A DNA stretch of 64,000 nt, taken from CAHJXG01 sp965277495 (lineage in GTDB: Bacteria; Pseudomonadota; Alphaproteobacteria; Acetobacterales; Acetobacteraceae). Positions 43,042-52,261 of this stretch are shown piece after piece (position 1 is the stretch's first letter; the number at the start of each line of letters is the position of its first letter). The stretch is from the NCBI GenBank assembly GCA_965277495.1, contig OZ255824.1, forward strand, positions 744,001 through 808,000, given 5' to 3'. Both the position numbers and the translations under genes were made by a program. Below the pieces are notes generated by a model, which saw nothing but the letters and a program-made list of their open reading frames with translations, ran no database searches and had not been told where the DNA came from.

Positions 43042-43440
43042 ATGGACGGTCCAAATGTGCCGGCGCCGGCCAAATTGCGCGTCACTACTGCGGAAGCACG
43101 AAGCAAGCCTAGCGATCCTGGCCGCGGCACTGCATTGTTGCTGGCGCACGGCACGATGGAACTGCGCTGGTTCGCTCCCAAAGCAAATGATCTGCAGACC
43201 CCGCATGACCGCGACGAGCTTTATGTTATCGCGTCCGGCACCGGCATCTTCATGCGCGCGATAGAGAGTTCGCCGTTCGACGATCAGGCGTTGCCGCTGC
43301 AGGGCGAGGACCGCGTGCCGTTCGGACCCGGCGACGCCCTGTTCGTGCCGGCGGGCACCGTCCATCGCTTCGAGGACTTCTCAGCGGATTTTGCGACCTG
43401 GGTGGTGTTCTACGGACCCGAAGGCGGCGAACCGGTGTGA
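43042..43440 (+). CDS. Cupin-domain protein
   Basis: A 132-residue single-cupin protein. The two metal motifs are HDRDELYVIASGTG and PGDALFVPAGTVHRFEDF. ATG 43042 is chosen for GGAG seven bases upstream; an in-frame TTG at 43009 lacks one. Function unknown; small cupins bind metals or sugars or act as dioxygenases. It overlaps the acetyltransferase gene (GTGA), so the two may act together. Confidence 0.82.
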   Translation: MDGPNVPAPAKLRVTTAEARSKPSDPGRGTALLLAHGTMELRWFAPKANDLQTPHDRDELYVIASGTGIFMRAIESSPFDDQALPLQGEDRVPFGPGDALFVPAGTVHRFEDFSADFATWVVFYGPEGGEPV

Positions 43441-43892
43441 CCAACCGCGGTGCCGTCGAGATCACCAAGTTCGTTGCGAAAGACCAGCCGCGATGGGCTG
43501 AGCTCTGGAGCGCCTACCTGGCCTTTTACGAAATAACGCTGCCCGACGCCATCTATGTACACACTTGGGCACGCTTGCTGCAGGACGACGAGTTGCATGG
43601 GCTGGCGTCGCGGGTCAACGGGCGGATCATCGGCCTCACCCACTTCTTGTTCCATAGCAGCGCCTGGACCTTGACGCCGGCCTGCTATCTCCAGGATTTG
43701 TTCGTCGAGGAGGCAGCCCGCGGCCACGGCACCGCCCGCGCGCTGATCGAGGCGGTTGCCGCACAGGCCCGGGACCGAGCCAGCACACGCATGTACTGGC
43801 TTACCCAGGACCATAATGCGACGGCCCGGCTGCTCTATGACCGGCTAGCCAAACACTCCGGCTTCATACGTTACGAATACCCGCTCGGTTAG
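43437..43892 (+). CDS. GNAT-family N-acetyltransferase
   Basis: A 151-residue acetyltransferase. The acetyl-CoA loop is in CYLQDLFVEEAARGHGTARALIE (R-x-x-G-x-A type), and the C-terminal half has MYWLTQDHNATARLLYDRLA. It starts at GTG inside the cupin stop. The acceptor substrate is unknown. The stop faces trxA across 14 bp including a small GCGTG/CACGC hairpin without a T-run. Confidence 0.85.
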   Translation: MTNRGAVEITKFVAKDQPRWAELWSAYLAFYEITLPDAIYVHTWARLLQDDELHGLASRVNGRIIGLTHFLFHSSAWTLTPACYLQDLFVEEAARGHGTARALIEAVAAQARDRASTRMYWLTQDHNATARLLYDRLAKHSGFIRYEYPLG

Positions 43893-43906
43893 AGGCGTGC
43901 CGCACG

Positions 43907-44236
43907 CTAGCTCAGGTTGCTCGCGACCCACTGTTTTAGCTCGCTTTTTGGTGACGCGCCCACCTTGGTGGCGGCCGGTTTGCCGTCCTTGAACAGGATC
44001 ATCGTCGGAATCCCACGTACGCCATAGGTGTTGGGCGACATCGGGTTCTCGTCGATGTTCACCTTCGCGACCGTCACGCGGCCCTTATACTCCAGCGCGA
44101 TCTCCTCCAGCGCCGGAGCAATCATCTTGCAGGGGCCGCACCACTCAGCCCAAAAGTCGACCAGCACGGGTTCCTTCGAATCCAGCACTTGCGCCTTGAA
44201 GGTGTCATCGCCGACGGCAACGGTGTTCTCGCTCAT
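43907..44236 (-). CDS. trxA: Thioredoxin
   Basis: A 109-residue thioredoxin with the active site WCGPC in VDFWAEWCGPCKMI and the cis-Pro loop GVRGIPTMILF. It reduces protein disulfides in the cytoplasm. It lies 48 bp after addA on the same strand, the usual alphaproteobacterial arrangement, and may be cotranscribed with the repair genes. Confidence 0.95.
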   Translation of the reverse strand: MSENTVAVGDDTFKAQVLDSKEPVLVDFWAEWCGPCKMIAPALEEIALEYKGRVTVAKVNIDENPMSPNTYGVRGIPTMILFKDGKPAATKVGASPKSELKQWVASNLS

Positions 44237-44284
44237 GGTGCTCTCCTACTCTTTCCCGATATTTGGGGTTCGTGGGTATTGCGA

Positions 44285-47200
44285 TCAAGCGCCGGGCTGG
44301 TGCGCGTCCAGCAACGGTCCCGGCACGCTGGCGACCGTGGCCTCGTCGGTCCAGACCAGCGCGCAGTGCACCGGGCGTCCGGGATAGATGCCGCGCAGGA
44401 CGGCGCGATATGCCGCCAACTGGCGCAGGTAGCGCACCGGCGTATCCGCGACATCCGCGGGCGCCGAGCGGTGCGTCTTGTAATCGGCGACCAGAATTTC
44501 GTGCGGCAACACCACCATGCGGTCGACCACGCCGTTCACCACCACGTCGCCGATCAGGCCCGTCAATGGCTGCTCGGCCCGGCTGCCTGGGCCAAACAGC
44601 GGCGCAAGCTCCGGATGCGCCAGCACCGCCAGGGTCTGGTCCGCCAGCGCCTCGGCCTCAGCCAGCGTCAACCCAAAGCCGCCAAACCGCAGGTGCGCCA
44701 GCGCCGCGCCGCGCCGGGCCTGCTCCGGCAGGTCCGGCAGATGCTGCAATAGCGTATGCACCAGCTTGCCACGCAAGAAGCGCTGCCCGGCGTCATCGCG
44801 CGACATCAACGGCGAGGCGGCACGCGGCACCGGCCCGAACGCCCCACCGTCTGGCCGGCTGGGCGCGAGCGGCACCGGCACCGGCGGCTCCGGCGGCGGC
44901 GGGTCCGGACGCCAATTGCCGGGACGGCCGGCCCAGGCAGGCAGTGGTGCGGCGGTGCCGGCAGACGGCGCTGCACCGCCCGACGCCGGCGCCGTTTGCT
45001 CGCTATCCCGCATCAGGCACTCGCCCGGCCATCCACCGGGCACGGCATCGAACGCGGACGTGGCGGCCTCGATGGCCTGAAAGCCACGCTGGACCATGCG
45101 GTACCAGCTCTGGTCCGGCACGCCTTTACGGGTTTCCCAGCCGCAAATCAGCAACCGGTCCTCCGCCCTCGTCAGCGCGACATACAGCAGCCGGTTGTAT
45201 TCCTTGGTTTTCAACTCCTGCTCCGCCGCACGGGCCTGGTCCACCGCGGCGCAGCGGAACTCCTTGCGCGGCGACCACAGCGGCAGCATGACGCCGGTCC
45301 GCGGATCGGCCCGCCAGCCGAACGGCTCGTCCTTGGGCGGCAGCGCCGTCGTGTCCGGCAGGATCACCAGCGGCGCCTGCAAGCCCTTTGCCCCATGCAC
45401 CGTCATCACGCGCACGGTGCCGCCGGCGCCCTCGGCCTCCCGCTTTACCGTGGCGCCCGACCGGCGCAGCCAATGCACGAAGCCCTGCAGCGACGGCGCA
45501 CGCTGGGCGGTGTAGGCCAGGGCCGCATTCAGCAGCTCGTCGAGCGGCTCCGCGGCGTCCGGTCCCAGCCGCGCGAGCAGCCGGGCGCGCCCGCCGAGCG
45601 GCCCCAACGCCTCGGTAATCAGGTGATGCGGAGTGACATAATCGGCCCGGGCCTGCAGGGTGGACAGCAGGGTCCAGGCCCGGCCCCAGGCTTCATGCTC
45701 GCCGTTCCGGGTGCGCAGCGCGTCCCACAGCGTGCCCTGCCGTCCGATCGAAAGCCGCATCAGGTCGTCATCCGCCAGGCCGCCGAGCGGGCTGGTGAGC
45801 ACGCAGCCCACCGCGAGGTCGTCCTCCGGCAACAGGATCGCATCGCACAGCGCCAGCATGTCCTGCACCGCCGCCTGCTCGTCCAGCACCAGGCGGTCCA
45901 GCCCGGCCACCGGCACGCCACGCGCCTTCAACGCCCGCACCAGCGATTTGGCGAAATCGTCGCGCCGCCGCACTAGCACCAGCACGTCGCCGGGCGCGAG
46001 AGGCCGGTTCCGGCTTTCCAGCCGCATGCCCGTGCGGACCGCGTCGCCGATCCAGCCCGCCAGCGCGTCCGCCAGCCGCTGCGGCGCGGAAACCTGGCCC
46101 AGGTTGCGCTCCGGCACGGTCCATGGCTCCGACTGCGGCGTTTCCGGCACCGGCGTGAGCGGCCATAGCTCGACCCGCCCGGACGCCCCGGCACGGTCGG
46201 CGAAATGGTGCAGCGGACCGTCATCCGCCACTCCCCGCGCCGCGTCGGGATCGGCGAACACCGCGTCCACCAGGGCCAGCACCGGCGTCGTCGAGCGGAA
46301 CGACACGTCGAGCGTCACATCCCGCCAGTCCGTCGGTCCGACGCGGGCGGCCATCTCGGCGCGGGACCGGTCGAACTCCCTGGGGTCGGCGCCCTGGAAC
46401 GAGTAGATGCTCTGCTTCGGGTCGCCCACGGCAAAGAACGTGCGCTTGCGCCCCTCGTCCGCGGCGGCGCCTAAGCCGGCGAAGAACTCCTCCGTGAGCC
46501 GATGCGCGATCTGCCACTGCTCCGGCGCAGTGTCCTGCACCTCGTCCAGCAGCAAATGGTCGATGCCGCCGTCGAGTTTATACAGCACCCAAGCCGCGCC
46601 GGGGTCGCGCAGCAGGTCGGAGGTTCGGCCGATCAGGTCGCCGTAGTCCAGCAGCCCGCCCTCCTCCTTGCGTCCGGCATAGGCCCGCAGCACCGGCGCC
46701 GCCAGATGCAGCAGCGCCGTCGAGACCGCCGCCACCCGCAGCGCCCGGCGCTGATCCTCGACCGCCAGCACCCGGGTTTGCTCGGACGCCATCTGTTCGG
46801 CGATCTCCGGATGCTTCGCGTCCAGGCCCTTGGCGGCGAACGAACTCCGCGCGCGCGGCTCGCCAGCACCGGTGAGCAGCTCCTTCAGCCATTCGTCCCA
46901 ATGCTCCCGCCGCAGCTCGGGCGGCAGGCCGAGCCAGCCCAACATGCGCTCCGCCCTTTGCTGCACGGCAGGAGTTCCGTGCGCCTGGGCGATGCGCTGC
47001 GCCGCAACGATGCTCTCCCGCTCCGGCCAATCGACGGCGGCGGCGAGCAGCGTGGCGTCGTCCCCTGCCCCGGCCCCCGCCGCCCGCCGCATCGCCGCAA
47101 TGAGTTGCGGCTCCGTCAGTGCCATAGCCGGCGCCAACACGCCGCGCTTCGCATCGAGCCCCGCGACGAGACGCCCGAACCCCTCCGCCGAGGTCAGGCC

Positions 47201-47740
47201 CGCCAGCTCCAGCAACGCATCGGCTGGAAACCCGGACAGCACGCCCTCGCGCGCCTGGTCCATGGCCGTCCGGGCGTCCGCGTCTTCGACCAAGCGGAAG
47301 TGCGGCGAGATCGCGGCCTCGAGCGGGAACCGGCGCAGCAGCGACTGGCAGAACGCGTGGATGGTGCCGATGCGCATGCCGCCGGGCAGGTCCAGCACTT
47401 GGGCGAACAGCGCGCGGGCATCCCGCCGGGCGTCATCGCCGGTTGGGACGAGCAGGCCCGCCAGCTCGGCATCGAGCGCCGCGTCGTCCATGGTCAGCCA
47501 TCGGCCCAGCCGATGCTGCAAGCGGAGCGACATCTCCGCCGCCGCCGCCTTGGTGAACGTCAGGCACTGGATGCGGGACGGGTTCGCCCCAGTCAGCATC
47601 AGCCTCAGCATGCGGTCGGTCAGCAGCTTGGTCTTGCCGGACCCGGCCGACGCGGCGACGAAGGCGGACACCGCGGGGTCGGAGGCTTGGCGCTGCTCCG
47701 CCTCGGCGCGGGCGCGGGCGGCCAGGGGAAAACTGGTCAT
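44285..47740 (-). CDS. addA: Double-strand break repair helicase-nuclease AddA
   Basis: A 1151-residue UvrD-type helicase and nuclease. From ATG 47740: Walker A ASAGSGKTKLLTDRM near residue 30-44, DEVQDTAPEQW, GDPKQSIYSFQGADP, VMTVHGAKGLQAPLVIL, and at the C-terminus the RecB-type nuclease motif LVADYKTHR. With AddB it resects DNA ends for recombination. Its start overlaps the addB stop (ATGA). An open frame continues upstream, but it is the addB antiparallel frame. Confidence 0.95.
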   Translation of the reverse strand: MTSFPLAARARAEAEQRQASDPAVSAFVAASAGSGKTKLLTDRMLRLMLTGANPSRIQCLTFTKAAAAEMSLRLQHRLGRWLTMDDAALDAELAGLLVPTGDDARRDARALFAQVLDLPGGMRIGTIHAFCQSLLRRFPLEAAISPHFRLVEDADARTAMDQAREGVLSGFPADALLELAGLTSAEGFGRLVAGLDAKRGVLAPAMALTEPQLIAAMRRAAGAGAGDDATLLAAAVDWPERESIVAAQRIAQAHGTPAVQQRAERMLGWLGLPPELRREHWDEWLKELLTGAGEPRARSSFAAKGLDAKHPEIAEQMASEQTRVLAVEDQRRALRVAAVSTALLHLAAPVLRAYAGRKEEGGLLDYGDLIGRTSDLLRDPGAAWVLYKLDGGIDHLLLDEVQDTAPEQWQIAHRLTEEFFAGLGAAADEGRKRTFFAVGDPKQSIYSFQGADPREFDRSRAEMAARVGPTDWRDVTLDVSFRSTTPVLALVDAVFADPDAARGVADDGPLHHFADRAGASGRVELWPLTPVPETPQSEPWTVPERNLGQVSAPQRLADALAGWIGDAVRTGMRLESRNRPLAPGDVLVLVRRRDDFAKSLVRALKARGVPVAGLDRLVLDEQAAVQDMLALCDAILLPEDDLAVGCVLTSPLGGLADDDLMRLSIGRQGTLWDALRTRNGEHEAWGRAWTLLSTLQARADYVTPHHLITEALGPLGGRARLLARLGPDAAEPLDELLNAALAYTAQRAPSLQGFVHWLRRSGATVKREAEGAGGTVRVMTVHGAKGLQAPLVILPDTTALPPKDEPFGWRADPRTGVMLPLWSPRKEFRCAAVDQARAAEQELKTKEYNRLLYVALTRAEDRLLICGWETRKGVPDQSWYRMVQRGFQAIEAATSAFDAVPGGWPGECLMRDSEQTAPASGGAAPSAGTAAPLPAWAGRPGNWRPDPPPPEPPVPVPLAPSRPDGGAFGPVPRAASPLMSRDDAGQRFLRGKLVHTLLQHLPDLPEQARRGAALAHLRFGGFGLTLAEAEALADQTLAVLAHPELAPLFGPGSRAEQPLTGLIGDVVVNGVVDRMVVLPHEILVADYKTHRSAPADVADTPVRYLRQLAAYRAVLRGIYPGRPVHCALVWTDEATVASVPGPLLDAHQPGA

Positions 47741-50685
47741 TCGTCGTCCTCCAGCGCGGCCCACTCCGCGACCCGCGCGAGCTGGGCGTAGTCGGAGAAC
47801 CGCGGCGCGGCGCCGGGATGCGGACGGGATAAATAGGCGCGTCCGGGATCGTCGAAGGCGGCGATCAGGGCGACCAAGGCGCGCTCCGCCGCCGCCGCCT
47901 CCGACGCGGTGGCCTCCGGGTCGTGCTTGAACAGCTTGGTCTCCTTGCCCGGCTCGAAGCCGCCTGAGAGGTGCCAATAGGTGAGCTCCGCGGTGCGGCC
48001 GGCGAGCTCGGGGCCGAACACCCCGGCGGCGGCCATCGCAGCCTCCAACGGCAACTGCGGCGCCAAGCCCTGCTCGACCTGGCCCGCCGTGGGCACCGCG
48101 CCGGTCTTGTAGTCCAGGATCGCGAGCGTGCCGTCCGCCCGGCGCTCGATACGGTCGGCCCGTCCGCTGAGCGTGAACGGTCGGCCGTTGCCCGGCACGG
48201 CCCAGACGCCGTCCACCTCGGCCCGCACCAGCGCCATCGGGCCACGCAGGCGGCGTTGGCGCTCGGCTTCGGCCACCCACTCGGCGATGCGGGCGAGCCG
48301 CGGACGCCACCACGCGGTCAGCGCCGGACGCAGCCCCTCCGCATCCAGCGCGCGGTCCATGGCGGCGCGCAACAGCTTGGCAGCCTGTGGCGGGTAGGTC
48401 GGCGGCAAGCCGGTCAGGAAATCGGCGAGCGCCGCGTGCACGATGCTGCCGTAGTCGGCGGCGTCGGCCGACTCCTCCAATGGGCTGAGCGCACGCAGGC
48501 GCAGCACGTGCTTGGCATAGATGGCGTAGGGGTCGCGCAGCCAGGTCTCGACCTCCGTGACGCTCAGCCGGCGCGGACGGGCCCCGATCGGCGGACGGGG
48601 CTGCGGCGGCGCGACCGGGCGAGGCTCGCCGTCCGGCTGGTCCAGCAACCGGGCCCAGGCGGCGCTCGGATGCAGCGGCAAAGCGAGGCCTTGCCCTTTG
48701 AGATAAGCGTCCAGCCGCACCAGCCAGCGGGCCGGCACCGTCGGCGCACCCTCGCGCCGCCGCGGGCAGGACAGGACGACCGCGGGCGCGGCGCAGGCCA
48801 GCATGGCGTAGTCGTGCGCCATCTGGCCCACGCGTTCCTCCGGCGACTCCAACCCGACGGCAACGCGCATCGGCCGGCTCATCCAAGGGCCGGGGTCGGT
48901 CGCCGGCGGCCAAACCCCCTCCGCCAGGCTGCCGAGCACCATCAAGTCCGCGGATTGCAGCCGTGCCTCCAGCAGGCCGAGGATGGCGACGCGCGGATGT
49001 TCAGATCCTTCGCGCCCGCGCAGTGCCCGGCGGGTGCGCACGACCGCGCCCTCCATCGACGCATCCAGCAGGCCCGGCAGGGTCGCGACCGGTTGCGCCG
49101 GCAATATCGGCAGCGCCGCCGACAGCGCGGACAGATGGGTCGCCAGCGCCTCGCCCTCCTCGCCGGACCAAAGCCGGGCCGCGCCGGGCAGCGCGTCGGC
49201 CTCGGCGATGGCCTCGGCACACTCGATCAGCGCCGTCAACGCCTCGGCTGGCGTGGCATCCGCGCGCGCCGCGATGCGGAAGATCGGCTGCATCCTGGCG
49301 TCGAGGCGGTCGAGCAGGTCCTGTGCCGCCGTGTTGGGCCGCAGCTCCAGCGCCGCGCGCAGCCCCTGCAACCCTGGCGCAGGAGCCGGGCCGTGCAGGC
49401 ACGCAAGCTCGAGCCGGCGGGCGGCGCGGCGCGCCTCAGCCGGGGGCAGGCCGAGCGCCGCCAACGGATGCTTCAACAGGGACAGCAAGGCCACTGGGGC
49501 CAAGCCGTCCGCCACGGCATGGGCCAGCAGACGCAGGAAGGCGCCGGGCGGGGTATCGGCCAGCGGCTCCCCGGCGCTGTCGTCGACGACCACGCCGTAC
49601 CGGCCCAATTCCGCCGCCACGCGCGCCGCGAGTTGCCGGTCGGGCGTGACCAGCGCCGCGCGGGCATGCGGCGTTTGCAGCGCGTTGCGCAGCGCCAGCG
49701 CGATGGCGACCGCCTCCTCCTGCTGGTCGGCCGGCTGCAGCCGGGTCAGGCCCTCGATCTCCGGGGTGTCCGCCGTGCGCCATTCGCCAAGCGCCTGGGC
49801 GGGCAGCAGGGACTGCCATAGGGCGGCGCAACGGCCCGGCGTCACCAATGTCGCTTCTTCCTGCCACGGTTGCACGTCGCCGCGCGAGGCGTTGAGATTG
49901 ATCAACAACCGCCGCATCCCGGCCTGGGGATGGCCGGCGTCCAACTGGTCCCAAACGGCGTCGTCCATCGAAAGGTCGAGGCCCGGCAGCACAACCATTC
50001 CACCACGCATGGTGGCGACGACGCGGATGAGCCGGGCGACGGCCTTGATGCCGCCCGTGGTCCCGGCGACAATGACCGGACAGCCTGCCGACTGTTGCGA
50101 CCACGCCTCAGCTTGGGCGTCCAAAAGCTTGATATTGCGGTCGGCCACGTCGAGCAGGCCATTATCGGCCAGCCATTCCGGCCAAGCGCGCGTGACAATC
50201 TTGAGGAACTCGATGATACGGCCCCAGTGCTCGGCATAGCCGGCCTCCGCCGCTGCCGGCAGCGCTTCGTCGAGCTTCACCTCGGACCGGTGCGCCTCGT
50301 CCAGCAAATCGGCCAGCTCCATCGCGAGCTGCCAGGCGCGGTCGGCGGTTGCGGGCGCGCCGTATTGACCGCCCATCGCCATCACCAGCCGGGTCAGCAC
50401 CGCAAGCCGCCGCGCGCTGTCGACCGCCGGCGGCAGGGCGAGCGCCCCGGCCAGGGCCAATGGCGCTTCGTCCAACGCGCCCAATGCGGCGATGCGCGGC
50501 AGCAGCAGCGGGCGGCCACCGGACTGGCGCAGGAACGCCTCGTTCAGCGCCCTTGCGGCGCGCTGGGTAGGCAGCAGGATCAGCCCGTCCGCCAGCGACA
50601 GCGGATCGGGGCCGGCGCGGCGCAGCCAGTACGCGGCCAGCGCATCCAGGAACGGCACATGCGGCGGAATGGTGTGCAGGTTCAT
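47737..50685 (-). CDS. addB: Double-strand break repair protein AddB
   Basis: A 982-residue AddA partner, alphaproteobacterial type. The N-terminus has LILLPTQRAARALNEAF in place of a standard Walker A, so it is probably not an active helicase. The C-terminal nuclease domain shows GRADRIERRADGTLAILDYKTG. Start ATG 50685 overlaps the tsaE stop (ATGA); a longer reading to 50712 runs into tsaE. Confidence 0.93.
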   Translation of the reverse strand: MNLHTIPPHVPFLDALAAYWLRRAGPDPLSLADGLILLPTQRAARALNEAFLRQSGGRPLLLPRIAALGALDEAPLALAGALALPPAVDSARRLAVLTRLVMAMGGQYGAPATADRAWQLAMELADLLDEAHRSEVKLDEALPAAAEAGYAEHWGRIIEFLKIVTRAWPEWLADNGLLDVADRNIKLLDAQAEAWSQQSAGCPVIVAGTTGGIKAVARLIRVVATMRGGMVVLPGLDLSMDDAVWDQLDAGHPQAGMRRLLINLNASRGDVQPWQEEATLVTPGRCAALWQSLLPAQALGEWRTADTPEIEGLTRLQPADQQEEAVAIALALRNALQTPHARAALVTPDRQLAARVAAELGRYGVVVDDSAGEPLADTPPGAFLRLLAHAVADGLAPVALLSLLKHPLAALGLPPAEARRAARRLELACLHGPAPAPGLQGLRAALELRPNTAAQDLLDRLDARMQPIFRIAARADATPAEALTALIECAEAIAEADALPGAARLWSGEEGEALATHLSALSAALPILPAQPVATLPGLLDASMEGAVVRTRRALRGREGSEHPRVAILGLLEARLQSADLMVLGSLAEGVWPPATDPGPWMSRPMRVAVGLESPEERVGQMAHDYAMLACAAPAVVLSCPRRREGAPTVPARWLVRLDAYLKGQGLALPLHPSAAWARLLDQPDGEPRPVAPPQPRPPIGARPRRLSVTEVETWLRDPYAIYAKHVLRLRALSPLEESADAADYGSIVHAALADFLTGLPPTYPPQAAKLLRAAMDRALDAEGLRPALTAWWRPRLARIAEWVAEAERQRRLRGPMALVRAEVDGVWAVPGNGRPFTLSGRADRIERRADGTLAILDYKTGAVPTAGQVEQGLAPQLPLEAAMAAAGVFGPELAGRTAELTYWHLSGGFEPGKETKLFKHDPEATASEAAAAERALVALIAAFDDPGRAYLSRPHPGAAPRFSDYAQLARVAEWAALEDDE

Positions 50686-51149
50686 ATCAGGCGCTCCAAC
50701 CGGCCAGGCCACCCGGTGAGCACGGCACGGCGCGCATCGCCGTCCGCAAGGCCAAGGGTCACAGTGAGTGCATCACCGGGCCGCAGCGCGCCCAGCCGGT
50801 CGGGCCATTCGACCAGCACGACGCCATCCCGCGCGTCGTCCCAGCCCAGCTCCGCCACGGCGGCTGGGCCATCGAGGCGCCAAAGGTCGAAATGGTGCAC
50901 GGGGCCGATTGGCGCATCATAGAGCTGCACCAGCGTGTAGCTCGGGCTCGGCACTTCGAGCGCCGGGTCGGACAACAGGGCGCGGAGCAACGCACGGGCC
51001 AAGGCGCTCTTGCCGGCGCCGAGCGGGCCTTCGAGCAGCACGGCGTCGCCCGGACGCAGCAAGGCACCGATGCGCCCGGCCAGGGCCTCGGTCGCGGCGA
51101 GGCCGGGCAGGAGAATCGCAATCGGCGGCACCTGCGCAATCTGCCCCAT
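50682..51149 (-). CDS. tsaE: tRNA threonylcarbamoyladenosine biosynthesis ATPase TsaE
   Basis: A 155-residue P-loop protein of the t6A pathway. Walker A is EGPLGAGKSALARALL; VPSPSYTLVQLY, HHFDLWRLDG and VVLVEWPDRLG are the family blocks. With TsaB and TsaD it drives t6A37 formation on ANN-decoding tRNAs. First of the tsaE-addB-addA leftward run, each overlapping the next. Confidence 0.93.
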   Translation of the reverse strand: MGQIAQVPPIAILLPGLAATEALAGRIGALLRPGDAVLLEGPLGAGKSALARALLRALLSDPALEVPSPSYTLVQLYDAPIGPVHHFDLWRLDGPAAVAELGWDDARDGVVLVEWPDRLGALRPGDALTVTLGLADGDARRAVLTGWPGRLERLI

Positions 51150-51205
51150 GGCGACGCCGCCGGCAAACCGCTTGATGTCCCCGGCATTGTCGCTAAGTAG
51201 CCGAT

Positions 51206-52222
51206 ATGCCTGATCACATCGAGACCGACGTTGCCATCATCGGCGCGGGGCCAGTCGGCCTGTTCGCCGCCTTCGAGTGCGGCATGTTGAAGCTGCGGTC
51301 CACGCTGATCGACGCGCTGGAGGAGGTCGGCGGCCAGTGCACCGCGCTCTATCCGGAGAAGCCGATCTACGACATCCCCGCGCATCCCGCGATCGCCGCC
51401 GGGCACCTGATCGGCAACCTCGAGCAGCAGATCGAGCCGTTCAACGTGCCGCGCCTGCTCGGACGCCGGGTGGACCGCCTGCAGGGGGAGGCCGGGCAGT
51501 TCGTGTTGGGAACCGACGGCGGCGACGAAATCCGCTGCAAGGCGGTGCTGGTGGCGGCCGGCGCCGGCGCGTTCGGCCCGAACCGTCCGCCATTGCAGGG
51601 GCTGGCGGCGTTCGAGGCCACCGGCGCCGTGCGCTACGCCTGTCGCCGGCGCGAGGACTTCCGCGGTCGCCATGTGGTGATCGCGGGCGGCGGCGACAGC
51701 GCGGTGGACTGGGCGTTGTCGCTGAAGGACCTGGCGGCGAAGGTGTATGTCGTGCACCGCCGGGCCAAGTTCCGCGCCGCGCCGGAGACCGCCGCCCAGC
51801 TCGACGCCGCCGCCGCGCGGGGCGAGGTCGAGATGGTGGTGCCGTATCAGCTCCATGCCGTGCACGGTGCGAACGGCGCGCTGGAGTCGGTCGAAGTGGC
51901 GACCTTGGATGGGCAGGCCCGGCACCTCGCGGCCGACACGCTGCTGCCGTTCTTCGGCTTGTCGATGGACCTGGGGCCGATTGCCGGCTGGGGCCTCGAT
52001 CTCGAGCACAGCCATGTGCAGGTCACGCCCGCAAGCTGCGAGACCTCGGTTCCCGGCGTGTTCGCCATCGGCGATATCGCGACCTATCCGGGCAAATTGA
52101 AGCTGATCCTGCAGGGGTTCAGCGAGGGGGCGATGGCGGCGCACGCGATCCACCCGATCGTGCACCCGGGCACGGCGCTGCATTTCGAATACTCCACCAG
52201 CAAGGGCGTGCCGGCTGCCTGA
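51206..52222 (+). CDS. Ferredoxin/flavodoxin-NADP+ reductase, thioredoxin-reductase-like type
   Basis: A 338-residue FAD/NAD(P) protein. The FAD loop is AIIGAGPVGLFAAFECG, then GGQCTALYPEKPIYDIPAHP, characteristic of the YumC-type reductases. The NADPH loop is VIAGGGDSAVDWALSL with VVHRRAKFRA. No CxxC redox pair is present in the NADPH domain, so it is not a thioredoxin reductase. It should move electrons between NADPH and ferredoxin. Divergent from tsaE across 56 bp. Confidence 0.9.
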   Translation: MPDHIETDVAIIGAGPVGLFAAFECGMLKLRSTLIDALEEVGGQCTALYPEKPIYDIPAHPAIAAGHLIGNLEQQIEPFNVPRLLGRRVDRLQGEAGQFVLGTDGGDEIRCKAVLVAAGAGAFGPNRPPLQGLAAFEATGAVRYACRRREDFRGRHVVIAGGGDSAVDWALSLKDLAAKVYVVHRRAKFRAAPETAAQLDAAAARGEVEMVVPYQLHAVHGANGALESVEVATLDGQARHLAADTLLPFFGLSMDLGPIAGWGLDLEHSHVQVTPASCETSVPGVFAIGDIATYPGKLKLILQGFSEGAMAAHAIHPIVHPGTALHFEYSTSKGVPAA

Positions 52223-52261
52223 ACCTCTGCTAGCACACCGGCGGCAACAACGAGGCGCAGC

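Noticed and set aside
43895..43907. GCGTG-CCG-CACGC hairpin between the GNAT and trxA stops as a terminator
   Set aside because: Stem is only 5 bp and there is no T-run on either strand.
51206..52222. Thioredoxin reductase
   Set aside because: No CxxC in the NADPH domain; the YumC-like block GGQCTALYPEKPIYDIPAHP points to ferredoxin-NADP reductase.
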